Of a stretch of 64,000 nt of DNA, positions 30,539 through 42,947 are shown piece after piece; position 1 is the first letter of the stretch; each line of letters opens with the position of its first letter. The notes beneath the pieces were generated by a model. It ran no database searches. It was not told the DNA's origin and saw nothing but the letters and a program-made list of their open reading frames with translations. Location of the stretch: NCBI GenBank assembly GCA_033964015.1, contig CM066919.1, forward strand, positions 16,843,646-16,907,645. Direction: 5' to 3'. This DNA is from Scolanthus callimorphus. Taxonomy: Eukaryota > Cnidaria > Anthozoa > Actiniaria > Edwardsiidae. Made by a program: the position numbers and the translations under genes.

Positions 30539-30676
30539 TCAACATTGAGTGTTATCTTTTGGTATTAATGACGTCATGCTGATTGTGGTCCCCTGGCGAC
30601 GTTTGTTTGATGCGGAGGAGGAGGAGGAAGATGATGATGAGGAGGAGGAGGAGCTGTGAATATGATCTCGAAGTAT
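30539..30676 (-). CDS. CNG channel exon 9 (polyserine tail, stop)
   Basis: The acceptor is attttttag. ILRDHIH is followed by fourteen serines, then ASNKRRQGTTISMTSLIPKD and NTQC-stop. The serine run is encoded by a TCC/TCA microsatellite, so its length may vary between individuals. Confidence 0.82.
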   Translation of the reverse strand: MLRDHIHSSSSSSSSSSSSSSASNKRRQGTTISMTSLIPKDNTQC

Positions 30677-33600
30677 CTAAAAAATAACAGACAAGAGTAT
30701 TGTTAAGCGAAAATATGCCGAAAATTCCCTCCAGAAAAATACCCAGCATCTTCAAGGCTGACATTCAGATTTGTGATTAGATTTCATCTTTGGTTATCCC
30801 GCTTCCGGAAATGGTTGGAGCCTGTCAAGGCTGCAGCCTTTAAGTTTCCCAAATAGATTCGGTCCTAATGACGCTAATGAAACCAACCGAACTCAATAAA
30901 GTTTGCTTTGGGCGTAAGGCAACTCCTTTGTTTGGCGGTCACCCAACCATACCGTTGTATTATGTTCCAAATGCCAATTGTCTATTGTGCTATTTACGCT
31001 GACGTCATCCATTGCTATTAATGTGCCAACCAGATCGATTAGTTGACAGAGCGTTGTATTATGTTTCATTTGCCATTGTCGATTTAAAATAACTTGTAAA
31101 TTTGGCAGAGAAAATCCAAGTTGTGTTCTTGAAAGTGGATACCACCAGTAAGTTGTTGTATACGAAACAAAATCACAGTACAATGGCCTTATGAAGTTAA
31201 GATACTTCCCTGCGTTTCGATTTAAAAAGTTTTCCATTTTTTCGTTTCCTTCCTCACCTGAATTTCTTTATTCATCGCTTCTATCTCTTGATCTCGTCGC
31301 ACACGTTCGTGCTCTAGTTCCTGGATGGCCTGCCTCCATGCACCGAGCTCCACGTCCTAAAATGAAACACCGGAATCAACACACTGCCTCATTTTCCACA
31401 ACGCTTGACGCTGTCTCGGTTTCGTTGCTGGCGAAGGCATCTAGTGATTAGCATTTGATTTCCTTTCCTGCTCAATGAAGGCTAAGAATTTACATTTAGT
31501 GAGAAAGGGAGCGAGCGGAGCAATGTGCAGCAGCTACGCAAACTAAATAATTAGCCAATCAGAATCAAAAGCCATATAACTACTAACCAGGGATGACGTA
31601 AGTACGAAGTGTGTTTATCTGCGATCCAAAGGGAAAAGTTACTTTGTTTTTATTCGAATTCTGATTGGATGACTAGACAAATACCCACGATCTCAACCAG
31701 TAGGAAGGTAGAAAAGGCAAGTCTAATTAACTTTCGAGAATCGACTGAAATCCGCTTTATCGCATAAGACGTTTTTCAGTGTACAGATTGGGATCTCTCA
31801 TACGTTCTGTACGTCATTCGTAGGCAAAGATCCACAGACCTCCGAAACACAAGGATGCCGGCGAAAGAGGATACATAAAGTTGCATGTGAATACCCTGTG
31901 GACATTCTGAGGTAAAAAGAACAAAGGCCCTGTGGAAGTTCCAGGGTCAAAAACAAAGACTCCTGTGGAAAACCCAGGTTGTGGAAATTCCTGGTGGGGT
32001 AACGAATATGAAATGAAATAGCCCAATTTGGATTCCTTATGGGGCTCTGGGACGAGATTGGAGTGATCCAGTAATGTACCCTCGACAAGATCTTACCTGC
32101 GTAGCAATTTGCGACTTGAGATAAGATATTCGCTCGTTTTTCTCCGCTAGTGCAGATCTAAGTGTTGCTACCTCACTCCTTAACGTCTCCATCTGACATT
32201 CCCATTGCCTCTCCACCATCGCTTTGACTCTAATGACCACCTCTCCACACGAAGCTGTCATTACTCGCATTATACTACTGTCTAGCTCTGTTGACATCAC
32301 TTCCGCTCCATTGTTATTGGAATTGTTCTCAACTTTCGGAGAATCCCGGAGCATTGTGGATTGAATTCCTAATTGCAGTTCAGAGCTCCGTGGTAATAGA
32401 GACCTTAATTCAACCAAAGGGGAGGGGCCGGCTAGACTCGCCCTACGTGGTGGGAGGGGTTCTAGTAGCCCTCCGCGCGAGGACCTTCTAGAGTACAGAT
32501 ACCCTGCAGAGGGGGTCTCAGGTGTGTTGCTTCCTGTTGGAGTTGAGAGCAACCCGTTGCCTTGTGGAAGTCCTTTTAAAGATTCTTGAGGTGATGTTTG
32601 CGGGAGCGCGCGCGATGCTTGTGCTTGTAGAGGAGGCGAAGGAGCTGGGATAGGCGTTAGTAGCGATGCTGAAGATGTAGAAGACGAGGGTGAATGTATG
32701 ACTGTTGGTATGACGGAGCTATCCGGGAAAGACATGCCAGGAGACCCGTTTTGGGCTCTGTCATACGTTCTTTGTCTCTCATTTAGTACGGCATCTGCCA
32801 TGTCTGGATTACAATCCTCCATATCGACAAGACGTGGATCCTTGCGTGTTGATTGACCCTCTAGACGACGACGCCCGTACTCCGCTAGCACAGCCTGAAT
32901 GACAAAAAAGTCAATCCTTCGTCATGAACACTAAAGGGTTTCTGTAGTGTGAACATATTTACATTTTCTATCACGCGTTTTCACAGGACAAAAAGCAACA
33001 AATGTTACCTGTGCTTCAGGGTAGTCTCTTGTCGCCTTTAGGACGTCGTCCTTCGACAAGACGAAGCATTCCACGTATCCAACAGTACGGACATCCGCCG
33101 TGCGACTAATAGGCGTAAAAACGGAAAAATTGTCAGTTGATACGATAGGCGATATTGTAACGTAAAAGAGGCAAACGAACAAATGATGAAGGAAGGAGGA
33201 GGAGCACTCTACTATTTCCTTTCCCTCGAGATGGGTCCCCAATCGCGCTTGCTCATTCTAGAGCACACTATACTTCACTGTGCTCAATACAAAGGCTCAC
33301 TCAGTGTCATGTTTCGCTGTACGAAATTAAGATCTCAGATATGTGCTAGGAGGTCCGTGCTTGTGTTATTTTCATACCGCCAAAATGGGTCGTAATGCCA
33401 GTTATGTGTGAGACCAGTATTAGGATAAGCGCTTACCGATTTTGGCCCTCGCTTAGGCTCAGGATACCAATCTCGCCAAAGAAGTCTCCACCAGAAAGCA
33501 CTTTGAGCACTTGACCAACCTCCCTGCAAATTGAGAAATCCCCAACTAATGAAAGACTAGAGCATCGCAACTGTTTTGTTTACAACGCTCAGACACAAAT

Positions 33601-36600
33601 CGTTGTGCATGCAGACAGGCGATGTCCTTTGCCTCCCCTTATTATTATCCATGTTTAATAAAATGATAAGGGTGGCACATATCCGCCCTCTGATGGGCTC
33701 TATCTTTCATCCATGTTTGGATGCAACAACGTGACGACATTCTTACGCCTTCAGCCGTTGTAATAATGTTCACGCCGTTTGCAGAGGTTTTTTGTCCATA
33801 GTCGGCTATGTTTCTTACCCCACCACCTCTATCTTGCCATCTATTATGACGTACATCTCTTTTGCGACCTCGCCTTTGCGACAGATGAAGTCACCAGGAG
33901 TGAAGATCCTCAGTTTCATCATGAGCACGAGGTCGTGGAGGAACTCTGGCTGGCATTTCTGGAGGAAGGTCACCTTACGAAGGGTCTCCAGGTTCACGTG
34001 TAGCGCTATCTCGGTTTTCAGTTTGTCAGGGAGGAGTGTAAGGGAGTTCAGGTCTCCGCCACCACTACCGATGCGTCCCCTGAAAAAGATGTTGTACATT
34101 GATGTCACGGCGGTTTATCAGGGAGAAGTGTAAGTGAGTTAAAAACCAAAGACCCCTGTGGAAAATCCAGGTTGTGGAAATTCCAGGTGGGGAGGTCAAG
34201 GAGGTTTGTATTAGGGAGGAGTGTAATTGAGTTTAGGTTCCCGCTATACCGCGCTACCGATGCCGTTTCCTGAATTGTTTTATGTTGATGTGACGTCGAT
34301 GCTGGTGTTATTCTCCCCTGAATTATACTGATACATGTGTTTTGTGAGGTGTTGATCCATTGATTCTGTTACTGTTGTCACATTACCCGTCTGATCAATA
34401 TCGTTTGAATTGCATCGCGGTCATGATGACTGACAGAGGCTCTGCTACATTCTAGAACAACAAACGGCGATACAGTAGGCTCTGGGAAAGAGAGCCCGCC
34501 TGATAAGAAAATTCAAAAGGCGTGGTGCTAGAATAGAAAAAACCCTGCAAGACATTCCCGCAATAACAAGAAGGAAGCTGTTGCATTGTCAAATGTACGC
34601 TGGAGCTCGCAATGAATTCGATCCAGAACCTTGAGGCTCCAACCTTGAGGCTGTAACTTTGTTTGGAGCAATTGTTTCAGGAGCCCTAAAACCCCTTCAA
34701 AACCGGCTTGAACTCCAGAGCCCCAACAACTTTGCAGCCTTGCACTAATTGGGGCTGGATCCCTTGAGCTCCTTTGGGAACCTGACCTTTGTTACAGAAA
34801 AGGACGAGTTCGCACTAAAATAAAAGCGTGCCTATATGGGACATGAATCAACTCACCTGGCCCATGAATAGTCATACCACATGAGGACCCTTCGTTTGAG
34901 GTCCTTAGGTACCTTGTTTTTCCGCATGTAGTGGTTTGTACCCTCCTGGATTGAGATGCAGAACAAAAAAGTAAGACAACATATTTTTGTATGCGATGTC
35001 GCCCAGTGCAAAGGGGCTACTGATGCAAAGAACCTCCTTATACAATAAAGACAGTTGAAACAGACTATTGGGCTGTTCCAAAAAAAAACGTACCCCCTCC
35101 CCTATCGAGGAAAAAAATACGTTACCCCTACCCGTGTGGAAATTCCAGACTCCTGTACAACCCCTGTGGAAATTTGAAGCAGCCGCTATGGAAATTCCTC
35201 ATTCTCTTGTGGGCCTGTTAAAATTCCACACTTGCAAATGAATACCCTGTGAAAATTCCAGGGTCAAAATCGCAGACCTTGTGGAAATTCTAGGGTCAAA
35301 ATTGACAAAGTCTGTTGAAATTCCAGGGTCAAACACAGCGACCCCTGTGGAATTTGAGCCCATTGAGACTATTGTACAGACTATTGAAACAAATAAATGA
35401 ATTCCTGTTTGCATTCCCTCTTGGTTTCCGAAGCTTCAATAGAGCCTAAAACAGCGATTGTGACTGACCCTCCCCCTTATAAAAAAGTGTCTACCAATCA
35501 GAGACAGTTAAAGAACTAAAGATGCGAATAAGGCCTACCCTCTGTCTTTCGAAATCGAGACGACTTGCATTTCTGTTGACGATGATACTTCCAGCGTTTC
35601 CTACGATGGTGGCGAACATGAAGACACCACACAGATAGCAGGCGATCGTGTACAAGTACCTAGAAACAAACCGAGAGTTTTAGGCAGTGGTATGGTCAGA
35701 CGATGGCATGAGTTTAGTGTAGGCAAAGTAAAGTACGGAGTTGCAATGAGTGACGAAACCTTAATGCATTAAGCCAATTAGAATGGGAATAAATTCAACA
35801 ACTAACCAATCAGATGACGAATAAAGTACGACTTGCGTGTAGTCGTGACCCACGGAAACAGAGTCACTGTGTGTTTGGTTTTTCTTTGCATTCTGATTGG
35901 CTGACTAAACAAAAGAGCCAAGGCCTTGACCAATAAGAATGTGTAGAAACCGCAAGTCTGATTACTTGCAAAATAAATCTTCTCTAGGAAGATTACTCCC
36001 TTTTCATCTCAAACTTTTGTGATATTGCACAGATACAGTATAGTAGCCATTTACCTAGGAGCGTCCATTTAGGGGTAGGAAGGTGTAACAGTGAATTGGA
36101 AAATGAAGCAGGTCTGAAGTTATTTTTAGAACAACAGATTTGCCGCTTGAATAAATCTCTCTGAACAGAGCATACGGTACCTGCATTCTAATTGGCTGAG
36201 CGAATGTGTCGCGTAGGCTTTGCGTGAGAATTTGAAATTCAAAATGACTTCATACAGTCTTCATTTTCCAATCAATGTTACACTTTGAAAGCATGGGAGA
36301 TTGGACGCTACCATTTGCCAGGAGGTAATGCTCTCCTGGTAGACTTTTGTGAGGGCATGTTTTTCAAGATGTGTAATTCAAAAGTTGACATGACCGTGGG
36401 AACTCTCGTGCTTGTCATATTGTATGTGGGCGCAAGATTTCATTGAGTCCTCTGTTAGTATAACACTGGGTGACACCCTAGAAGTGTTCACTACACCTGA
36501 TAATAATACATTCACTTCTAAAGGACGAACTAGTAAGGAAAATAGTGAGGCGTAAAATCAAGTGAAGCATGGTTATTTGTGGGATGTTAGTTTTATGGCT

Positions 36601-39600
36601 ACGGAACAAAGAATCGAGGAATTTAAAAGTTCTGCAGCGAAGTATATTTAGCTGGCTCAAATCTGACAACCTCGAGGAGCAGCCGGCACGTGTAACCAAG
36701 CAACCATTCAGAGTCTGAATTATTCTGCTTCGCTTGACCACCTAATTATTTTAATCAGTAAAACCAGACTTTCAGGGTTCAGGTGATTGCGCAGCTGTGC
36801 CCATAGACGCTCGGCGTCATGTGGCGCTGCCCATAGACGCTCGGCGTCATGTGACGGTGCCTATAGACGCTCGGCGTCATGTGGCGGTGCCCATAGACGC
36901 TCGGCGTCATGTGACGTTATGTAACATGGAACGGCAGGTGCCACGAGGCGTCTGGTTTTATATTTTATTTCTATAATATAGCTACGATATAATGCTCGTT
37001 CTGATTGGTCCAAATCTATGCTCTATTTCACCGATAAAGTAATGGTTCTCTCCCGCTATATCGGCGAGTGATTTTAAAATGTTTCTCGAGTGTCCCTCCC
37101 AACATCGCAAGTGCTCTATTCGCCGATAAAGTCAGAGAAAGTTGCGCTCTAACGCTTGGAACACATTTGCAATTTTATCTACCTATCATTAGCGCAGCAC
37201 AGTCTGCTATGTTACCACTTTCCATACATGCGTATGGTGACCCATTTATTATTTCTAGGAGCCGATAGTTTTTTTTTTCGGATAAATCTAACGGGGTATA
37301 GAATTTATTGTCACATGTACCGGGGTATTTAAACAAAAATACTCAGTCGAGAGCACATTACAGAGCTAACAGTTTGCCAGGGAAACCAAGGTGTCTTAAC
37401 ATTCAACCATGTGAGAGTGAGTCTCGTTTTCTCTGGAAGTCGGTTAGAGGTAATTTGAATGTGATGTTGACATAAAGTGCTATATTTTTAAAGGTATTCA
37501 ACATTCAAGAATTAATGAAAATGTTTAACGGTGCAGAAAACAATGAGGCCAAAACCATATGGACTGTCAATTTTTTGATAGAAACCTTGCACCGGGGTAT
37601 GAAAAAGAAAATGGAAACGAAATAAGTTTGTTCATCCAGCCCAGCATTCCCTATAAATAATGAGCGGTCCCTTAGCATGTTGCTACTTCCAAGCGCTACA
37701 AATATCTTAATGCCATTTGGCCTGAATGTCGCTCCAGTCCTTTTACCCTGGCGAACAAGGTTTTACAGAGAAACGAGCTCGAGTTTCCAAGGTGCTACTA
37801 CTAAATGTGACTTCGAATGGTGGCTTCAAATAGCCAGTCGTTGACTAATTAAACCATTTTGGCTCAAAATACTACCCGTAAATCCATAAAACATTCTACA
37901 CCAGTTATTAGCTGATTCATTTTTAAAGCTTAAAAGTTTTATTTAGTTGTATTTAAAGGGGCTCTCCCACGCTTGCTGGCCACTTCTCTGACAAGAAAAT
38001 AGCTCAAATCGCAATCCAATTCCATCCTCTTGATAACAGGTCAAAACAACCTAGAATTGCATTTGTCTAACACTTGAAAGGTTTGTCTATAAATCTTGAG
38101 GATTTTTTTGATTACTACGGGCAAATGTACATGTGTTTTCACGGATACAATTTTACCTATTTTAAGTCCACAGTGGACGAATATTAAGCGTGCGAGTGCC
38201 CCTTTAAGGGGGCTGCGAACATGTTTGAGTATCTGTCAATTGTTCCTAGAATTTAAATTTCCACAGAATGGACTTGAATTTGTAACTTAGCATTAGCGGG
38301 GACAAGATATTTTTATCGGAGTATGCATAATGTAATCAATACTTTAAAAAAAATACCCACACGTCAAGTATAATACAAACGATTTACATATTCCAATGTC
38401 ATTTAAAAGTGCTGTTTATTTTTGATTGACAATACTTTTTTCAAGATTCACAAGATGCTGGATTCAAGATGGAATATATGGCCGAGAGACGGGGAAGTTT
38501 TTATCCCCACAATTAGAGAAATGAAAAAAACAAAATAGCATTATCTGAAAAATAGCTAGCGGGCAAGATAAAGGGCGACTATCATCTAAGTAACTAACTG
38601 ATTAGTATATCTTATTGGATCTCAGGAAGGCATTTTCGACTGCTATCGGTGAGTGTCAACCTCATCACTTTAAATATGAAGCCAAATACCAAACAGAAGC
38701 AGAATAAAAGCCAACGTTTCGGATATTTAATTCTGTCCTTCATCAGGGCAGTAACGTTTCGTAACTTTTTCCGGGGGGTGATGCTCCATTCGAATTAACA
38801 TTTGACACTGAGTTTCCATAATATGTAAAACGTGGTTTTGATGCGCAGTACCCTCCCTGCAATTTGGGCCATATTTTGAAAATTGTAAGCAACGCACTAA
38901 ACGATTGCCATGTCGTTCTCATTTAGATGAGATATATACACCTGATTCAAAAAGGTTGTTTTTGGTTTTGGTCGTTGAAGCGCGAAATGCAATGCGATAT
39001 TTGCCTTGAGTGATCACCAAACAATGTGTTTCAAAGACCAACGTTTTTGAATTAGGTGTATATGCCTTTAAAGGTTTTAAAGAATACAAAACAATTGATC
39101 AACTTTTAGGTTATCGACTATTTATAAGGCCATTAATAACTATATTTATCAGAAAATGATATTCTATTTTGGGTAAGCCATCTTGAATGGCAGAGGAACT
39201 AATAGTTGAGGCGCAGAAATAAGCTTTATATGAGGTATCAATTGTCAAGATACTACATTTTTGCCAAAATTATGCCATTAAACGGGAAACCCCACGAAGT
39301 TGTCCTGTAACCCATCTAATTTACCACTGTATGCATTGCTACGAGACCTTCAAAATTCACTGTTGCGATGGGCGATTTTACGCAAGAAATTTTAATCTCA
39401 ATTTTCTTGAATAGAGAGTTAAACATTCTAGGCAAGGGAAGCCAAAGGATAGCTTAAAACCATTTTAGTTGATTTGAAATCAATATGGATCCAGTAAAGC
39501 AGCCGAATCCAGCGTTTTGGTTTGATTGACGGCTAAAAATCGCCAATCGCCCATCGCAAGATTGAATTTTGAGGTCGCGTAGCAATGCATACAGTGGTAA

Positions 39601-42600
39601 AAGGCAATAAAATTGAAAAAAAAAGCGATTTCAGTAATAGGACATTTGCACTATTGCGTCATTTGACTACGACTACCAGAATCCTTTTCAGTTTTCTTTT
39701 CTGATGCAGATTAGCCGCTATTGGAAACAATAGGCGGTAATTACACGAACAAAAGGGACAATGCAAAGGTTTCTGGTAGTCTTAGTAAAATACGTCATAA
39801 CGAAAATTTCCTATTGGGAGAGTAGATTTCTACCGGTACGAACTGGGAGTGTAGGAAGAAAAGCAGGCTGAGAATTCAGGCTATGCGCGAAGTTCCTCAC
39901 ACTAATGTGTATTTGAAAGCATAACAATATAAACGGCATGAGATGCTGATTAGTGCTTCGTTAAAGGAAACGAAGCGAGCTAATGAGAAGATACTAACAC
40001 GTGATATTTGAGAAACGCTGTTGCTAAGAGGCGGTTCAAAGTTGATAAATTGCGGAAACTACCACGATACGTTGAAAACTCTTTATTATTGCTCATAAGA
40101 CTGTAAGGGCTCTTGAATAAAAACAAAAATAACCCTTTGGTTGTCACATCCGTATTAAATCGCTAAATTTTTTTAACTCGAGGGCTAACTCAATGGTAAA
40201 GTAATGCAAGAAGTCAAGTTCGTACTATTCTAATACGTCCATCATATGCTCGACCCCATATTAGATATTTTATGTTTAAAACGAAATTGAAAACAACTGT
40301 TGATCTGTTATTTTTTCCCTTTAGATGACCACTTAAGGCCTTTGTTCTACTCAATAAAGTTCCTTTTTTTTCCTTTTTATTGCTAAGTTGAAAGGGAAGC
40401 AGTTATTCAAAACAGAGTTCTGAAATTGATTGACTTCCGTGCCCAATTGCACTTTCTCGTGGAGATGCACTCTCAACTCCCAACTTCTGTTTACAAATGT
40501 CGTATTTGAATTTCGCTTTATAAAGTTTATAACTCTTGAGAGTTATCAAGAGACTTAGTGCATCTTCATCAAAATGTCAAATCCAATTCCCCCCTGAGGC
40601 TGGCAGAGTTTTCGGGGATAAAAAATCGCCTCTTGAGATCCTATGAGATATACTAATCAGTCAGTTACTGAATATGATAGCCAACTTCTGCGAATCTTTC
40701 GACTGCAATTTTGTCCTTATTTTTCAGATAATGCTAATTTTTTATTTCTGTTATTTGTGGGGAGGAATACTTCCCGGTCTCGGCAAATATATTCCATCTT
40801 GAATCAGCATCTTGAAAATTATTATCAGTGGAAAATAAACAGAACTTTTAAATGTTATTGGAATATGTAAATCATTTGTATTGTACTTGACGTCGGCTGT
40901 TTTTTCAAAAGTATTGATTACAATGATGGTACGTGCAAGACTAAAAAAATCATGTTAATGGAGTTCTTAAAGATGAAAAATCAGATGGATTTACCAAATG
41001 CTGACTATACTTTAATTATTTAAAAAAGGGGAACACCTTATTCTCTGGGAATTAATTAGAAAAATTCAGAAAGCCATCTATCAAAACAGATTTCTATCAC
41101 CAATTCAGCGATATGATCACTTTTCATTTCCAGCTCACCGTTTCAAAACACCTTCACTTAGCTTTTGTTTCTTACATTTAATCGACGTAAAGTTAATTAA
41201 AAAGGTTTTTCTGTAGATTTATTGAAAGTGCTTTGGAAAGCGCGTGAGCTCTAATAATATTTCCCCAATTTATTTGTTTAATGTTATTAATGATAAACGC
41301 ATATGTGTCATTCGTTGTAGTATTGTGTGCAATTTTGTTTTGTCTTTCTTCATTTATGGTTATTCTATCTTTTTTTGCCGAAATATATAACCCGTTTTAA
41401 GCTCGCATTCAAGTCAAACAATCAACAAATAGAATTGTCAAGAGCGACTGTTATAAGTGACAGCAGTGCTTCATCAATTAAGCCGGCGCAAAAGAAAGAT
41501 GTCTACAAGCTGCAAAATTATTACATAGTACCAGAATTCTAATATTCATAATTTTGTTATATGCCACGCCAGCCAGAACCGATAAACTCGCGCCTGGTTG
41601 AGTGTTAATAATCCTGCGATAATTCTAGCGCTATGACTAATTTATGCGGTAGTTAAACACCGGGGTTTTCGTGTTTTTTCTTCATGTTGAGATATATAGG
41701 CTATATAGGCGGCTGTTTGAATTATATTAATATTAAGATGTAAATGAACAGCAATTTGTTAGTTGAGAAATTCTGAATAATTAATGTGGTACTTACTCGA
41801 GATTTGTAGTGGGTGAGGGTAGATCGCCTATTGCCGTGAGGGTTAGGGTAGACCAGTATAGAGACTTGAGATATTGCTGATATAAGGACCCATTACCAGG
41901 ATACACCCACCGATTCGAGCCGAAACCTTCTGCTCTGGAGATCATAATATAGAACCCCGCGTTCCAGTTGATAAGCAGAAACATCAGGTGCAAGAGAAAA
42001 AACACTCTCAGGAAGGTCGGATAGCTCGTATGCGACTCCATTAAGGCTTTGATTCTGAAACTTTTATAAGATTTTATCAACCTGTTTATTCTGAGTATTG
42101 GGAGCTTATCAGGGTAGAGGACAAATAAAATGTCTGTAGGCAACACGGAGAGGATATCCGCTACGAAATTATTGGAAAACAAGTAGCGCTTGGCGATTCG
42201 CTTGACGTCCGTCACGAGGATTCCTTCTTCAAGGAAACCGGTTCGGAAGCAAATGAGTATGTCTAAGAGAAATAGGAAGTCGCAGAAATAGTCAAACACA
42301 AACCACACTACTGTAAACTCAGCTTGAGCAGCTGGGAAGGCAATCCTTAGGATGATCACCCATAGATTGTAACGTATAGCGAACACGGCAAAATAAAACC
42401 AAATATACATGAATCGACCATCGGGGGAAACCACGGTGGGGATCTCATGAAGAGTTGCTGACCAACTAGTCTCATAGTCATATACCGAAGTACAATCACT
42501 CTCGAGTTCTCTGCTAGTACTGTCCAATTCTATAACGGTACCTAGGGTATTTGCTTTCCCATCAGAGCTGTTGCCACTGCTTTTATCTTTTGGAGTGCTT

Positions 42601-42947
42601 TTCCGTTTCGGCGGCGTTGTTTTTCGATCCGATCGGGTGCTGAATTTTTGTATGAATGGATCTACCTTTTCGGCAGTTGGACGCCATAAAGATCTCCTGC
42701 GAGTCCGCACAGGTCTAACAGAGTTTTTGACAGCTAATGCTGTGCGAATTCTACTTGTTACCGATTTCCATTTGTCAGGTTTCTCTGAAGTAACCGAAGT
42801 GCTGTCCATGCTGTCTTGCGAGGAGCTGAATTGTCCGTTTGAGTGGCTCAACTGTAAAGATGAACTGCCCCTGATCTCCATACGAAACTCCGGTTCTTCG
42901 TCCTCGAGATCCGGGCAGTTCTCGAAGCGCACCACTTTCTCCGTCAT
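30539..42947 (-). CDS. Cyclic-nucleotide-gated channel, alpha-subunit-like (9 exons, complete)
   Basis: Nine exons (41797-42947, 35539-35659, 34857-34945, 33819-34079, 33437-33523, 33009-33105, 32097-32894, 31258-31356, 30539-30676) give 946 codons plus TGA, with GT-AG sites and matching phases throughout. An in-frame TGA 15 bases before the ATG fixes the start. Domains: disordered N terminus (1-175), S1-S5 (about 178-337), pore with filter TAIGD (371-375), S6 (YLYTIACYLCGVFMFA), C-linker, a cyclic-nucleotide-binding domain with GEIGIL and NRRTA, a long serine/proline-rich insert, and a coiled coil resembling the CLZ trimerisation segment of CNGA subunits. The tail has a 14-serine tract. The family conducts cations across the plasma membrane when cAMP or cGMP binds. 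The glutamate usual in CNGA filters is aspartate here. Vertebrate CNGA subunits are about 690 residues, so this one is longer. Confidence 0.94.
31258..31356 (-). CDS. CNG channel exon 8 (coiled coil)
   Basis: The acceptor is attttag and the donor is GTGAGG. 33 codons: AWRQAIQELEHERVRRDQEI and EAMNKEIQ, a strong heptad pattern continuing exon 7. This short exon was found by phase and coiled-coil continuity. Confidence 0.87.
31880..32030. mobile_element. Fragment of the ctgtggaaattcc element in a CNG intron
   Basis: Several ccctgtggaaattccagggt-like words end in aaatagcccaattt, the inverse of the gggctgttcc terminus at 26350 and 35070. Downstream of exon 7 on the minus strand. Confidence 0.6.
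32097..32894 (-). CDS. CNG channel exon 7 (long low-complexity insert, coiled coil start)
   Basis: The acceptor is gtcattcag and the donor is GTAAGA. It has 266 codons. After LAEYGRRRLEGQ comes a stretch of about 190 residues rich in serine, proline and leucine, then a helical segment (ERQWECQMETLRSEVATLRS, ALAEKNERISYLKSQ). The length of the insert is the main reason the protein exceeds CNGA size. Confidence 0.92.
33009..33105 (-). CDS. CNG channel exon 6 (CNBD end)
   Basis: The acceptor is cctattag and the donor is GTAACA. With the split arginine it gives NRRTADVRTVGYVECFVLS and KDDVLKATRDYPEAQ. The arginine contacts the cyclic phosphate in the family, and the threonine of RRTA favours cGMP in CNGA subunits. 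Confidence 0.94.
33437..33523 (-). CDS. CNG channel exon 5 (CNBD phosphate-binding cassette)
   Basis: The acceptor is tttgcag and the donor is GTAAGC. It encodes VLKVLSGGDFFGEIGILSLS and EGQN. The GEIGIL motif forms part of the cyclic-phosphate pocket in this family. Confidence 0.94.
33819..34079 (-). CDS. CNG channel exon 4 (C-linker to CNBD)
   Basis: The acceptor is tttttcag and the donor is GTAAGA. It encodes LPDKLKTEIALHVNLETLRK, then FTPGDFICRKGEVAKEMYVI, the first beta strands of the nucleotide-binding roll. Confidence 0.94.
34857..34945 (-). CDS. CNG channel exon 3 (C-linker)
   Basis: The acceptor is atccag and the donor is GTGAGT. It encodes NHYMRKNKVPKDLKRRVLMW and YDYSWA, the C-linker A'-C' region typical of CNG channels. 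Confidence 0.93.
35068..35360. mobile_element. Element with an internal ctgtggaaattcc array, copy 2
   Basis: Starts tattgggctgttccaaaaa and then cccctatcgagg, followed by about eight irregular copies of ctgtggaaattcc, and ends tttgagcccattgag. Lies between CNG exons 2 and 3. Confidence 0.7.
35539..35659 (-). CDS. CNG channel exon 2 (S6)
   Basis: The acceptor is tttctag and the donor is GTAGGC. It encodes S6, CYLCGVFMFATIVGNAGSII, and the start of the C-linker (SRLDFERQR). It is preceded by a 6.1-kb intron. Confidence 0.94.
36799..36918. repeat. 30-bp tandem repeat, four copies
   Basis: ccatagacgctcggcgtcat, then gtggcgctgc, recurs at 36801, 36831, 36861 and 36891. Each unit holds a gacgctcggcgtc near-palindrome. 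Confidence 0.92.
37953..38207. mobile_element. MITE with ttaaagggg termini
   Basis: Left ttaaaggggctctcccacgc; right, inverted, ttaaaggggcactcgcacgc. About 255 bp, non-coding. Confidence 0.75.
38934..39063. mobile_element. 130-bp foldback element
   Basis: atatacacctgattcaaaaa and, inverted, atacacctaattcaaaaacg at the two ends. Confidence 0.65.
39322..39600. mobile_element. 279-bp MITE with ~60-bp TIRs
   Basis: accactgtatgcattgctac, then gagaccttcaaaattca and cgatgggcgattt, all inverted at the right end. Confidence 0.78.
39636..39815. mobile_element. 180-bp MITE with ~50-bp TIRs
   Basis: aataggacatttgcactatt, gcgtcatttgactacgacta and ccagaatcc recur inverted (ggtttctggtagtc, tacgtcataa, ttcctatt). 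Confidence 0.75.
41797..42947 (-). CDS. CNG channel exon 1 (N terminus to pore)
   Basis: Start ATG at 42947; donor GTAAGT at 41791-41796. It encodes the N-terminal tail, S1-S5 and the pore helix with selectivity filter TAIGDLP. Key stretches are FRTGFLEEGILVTD (S2-S3), ADILSVLPTDILF (S3) and LPILRINRLIKSYKSFR (S4). It ends with GA of a split glutamate codon. Confidence 0.95.

Larger units (their letters stand above)
35660..41796. other. CNG intron 1, repeat-rich
   Basis: 6.1 kb with no supported exon. It contains the 30-bp repeat at 36799 and TIR elements at 37953-38207, 38934-39063, 39322-39600 and 39636-39815. A ccaatcaga/attggctga-bearing repeat at about 35690-35990 is related to 31490-31770. 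Confidence 0.6.

Noticed and set aside
33335..33529. Minus-strand frame reading WSSAQSAFWWRLLWRDWYP
   Set aside because: Wrong-frame reading of CNG exon 5. The phase from exon 4 gives VLKVLSGGDFFGEIGIL instead.
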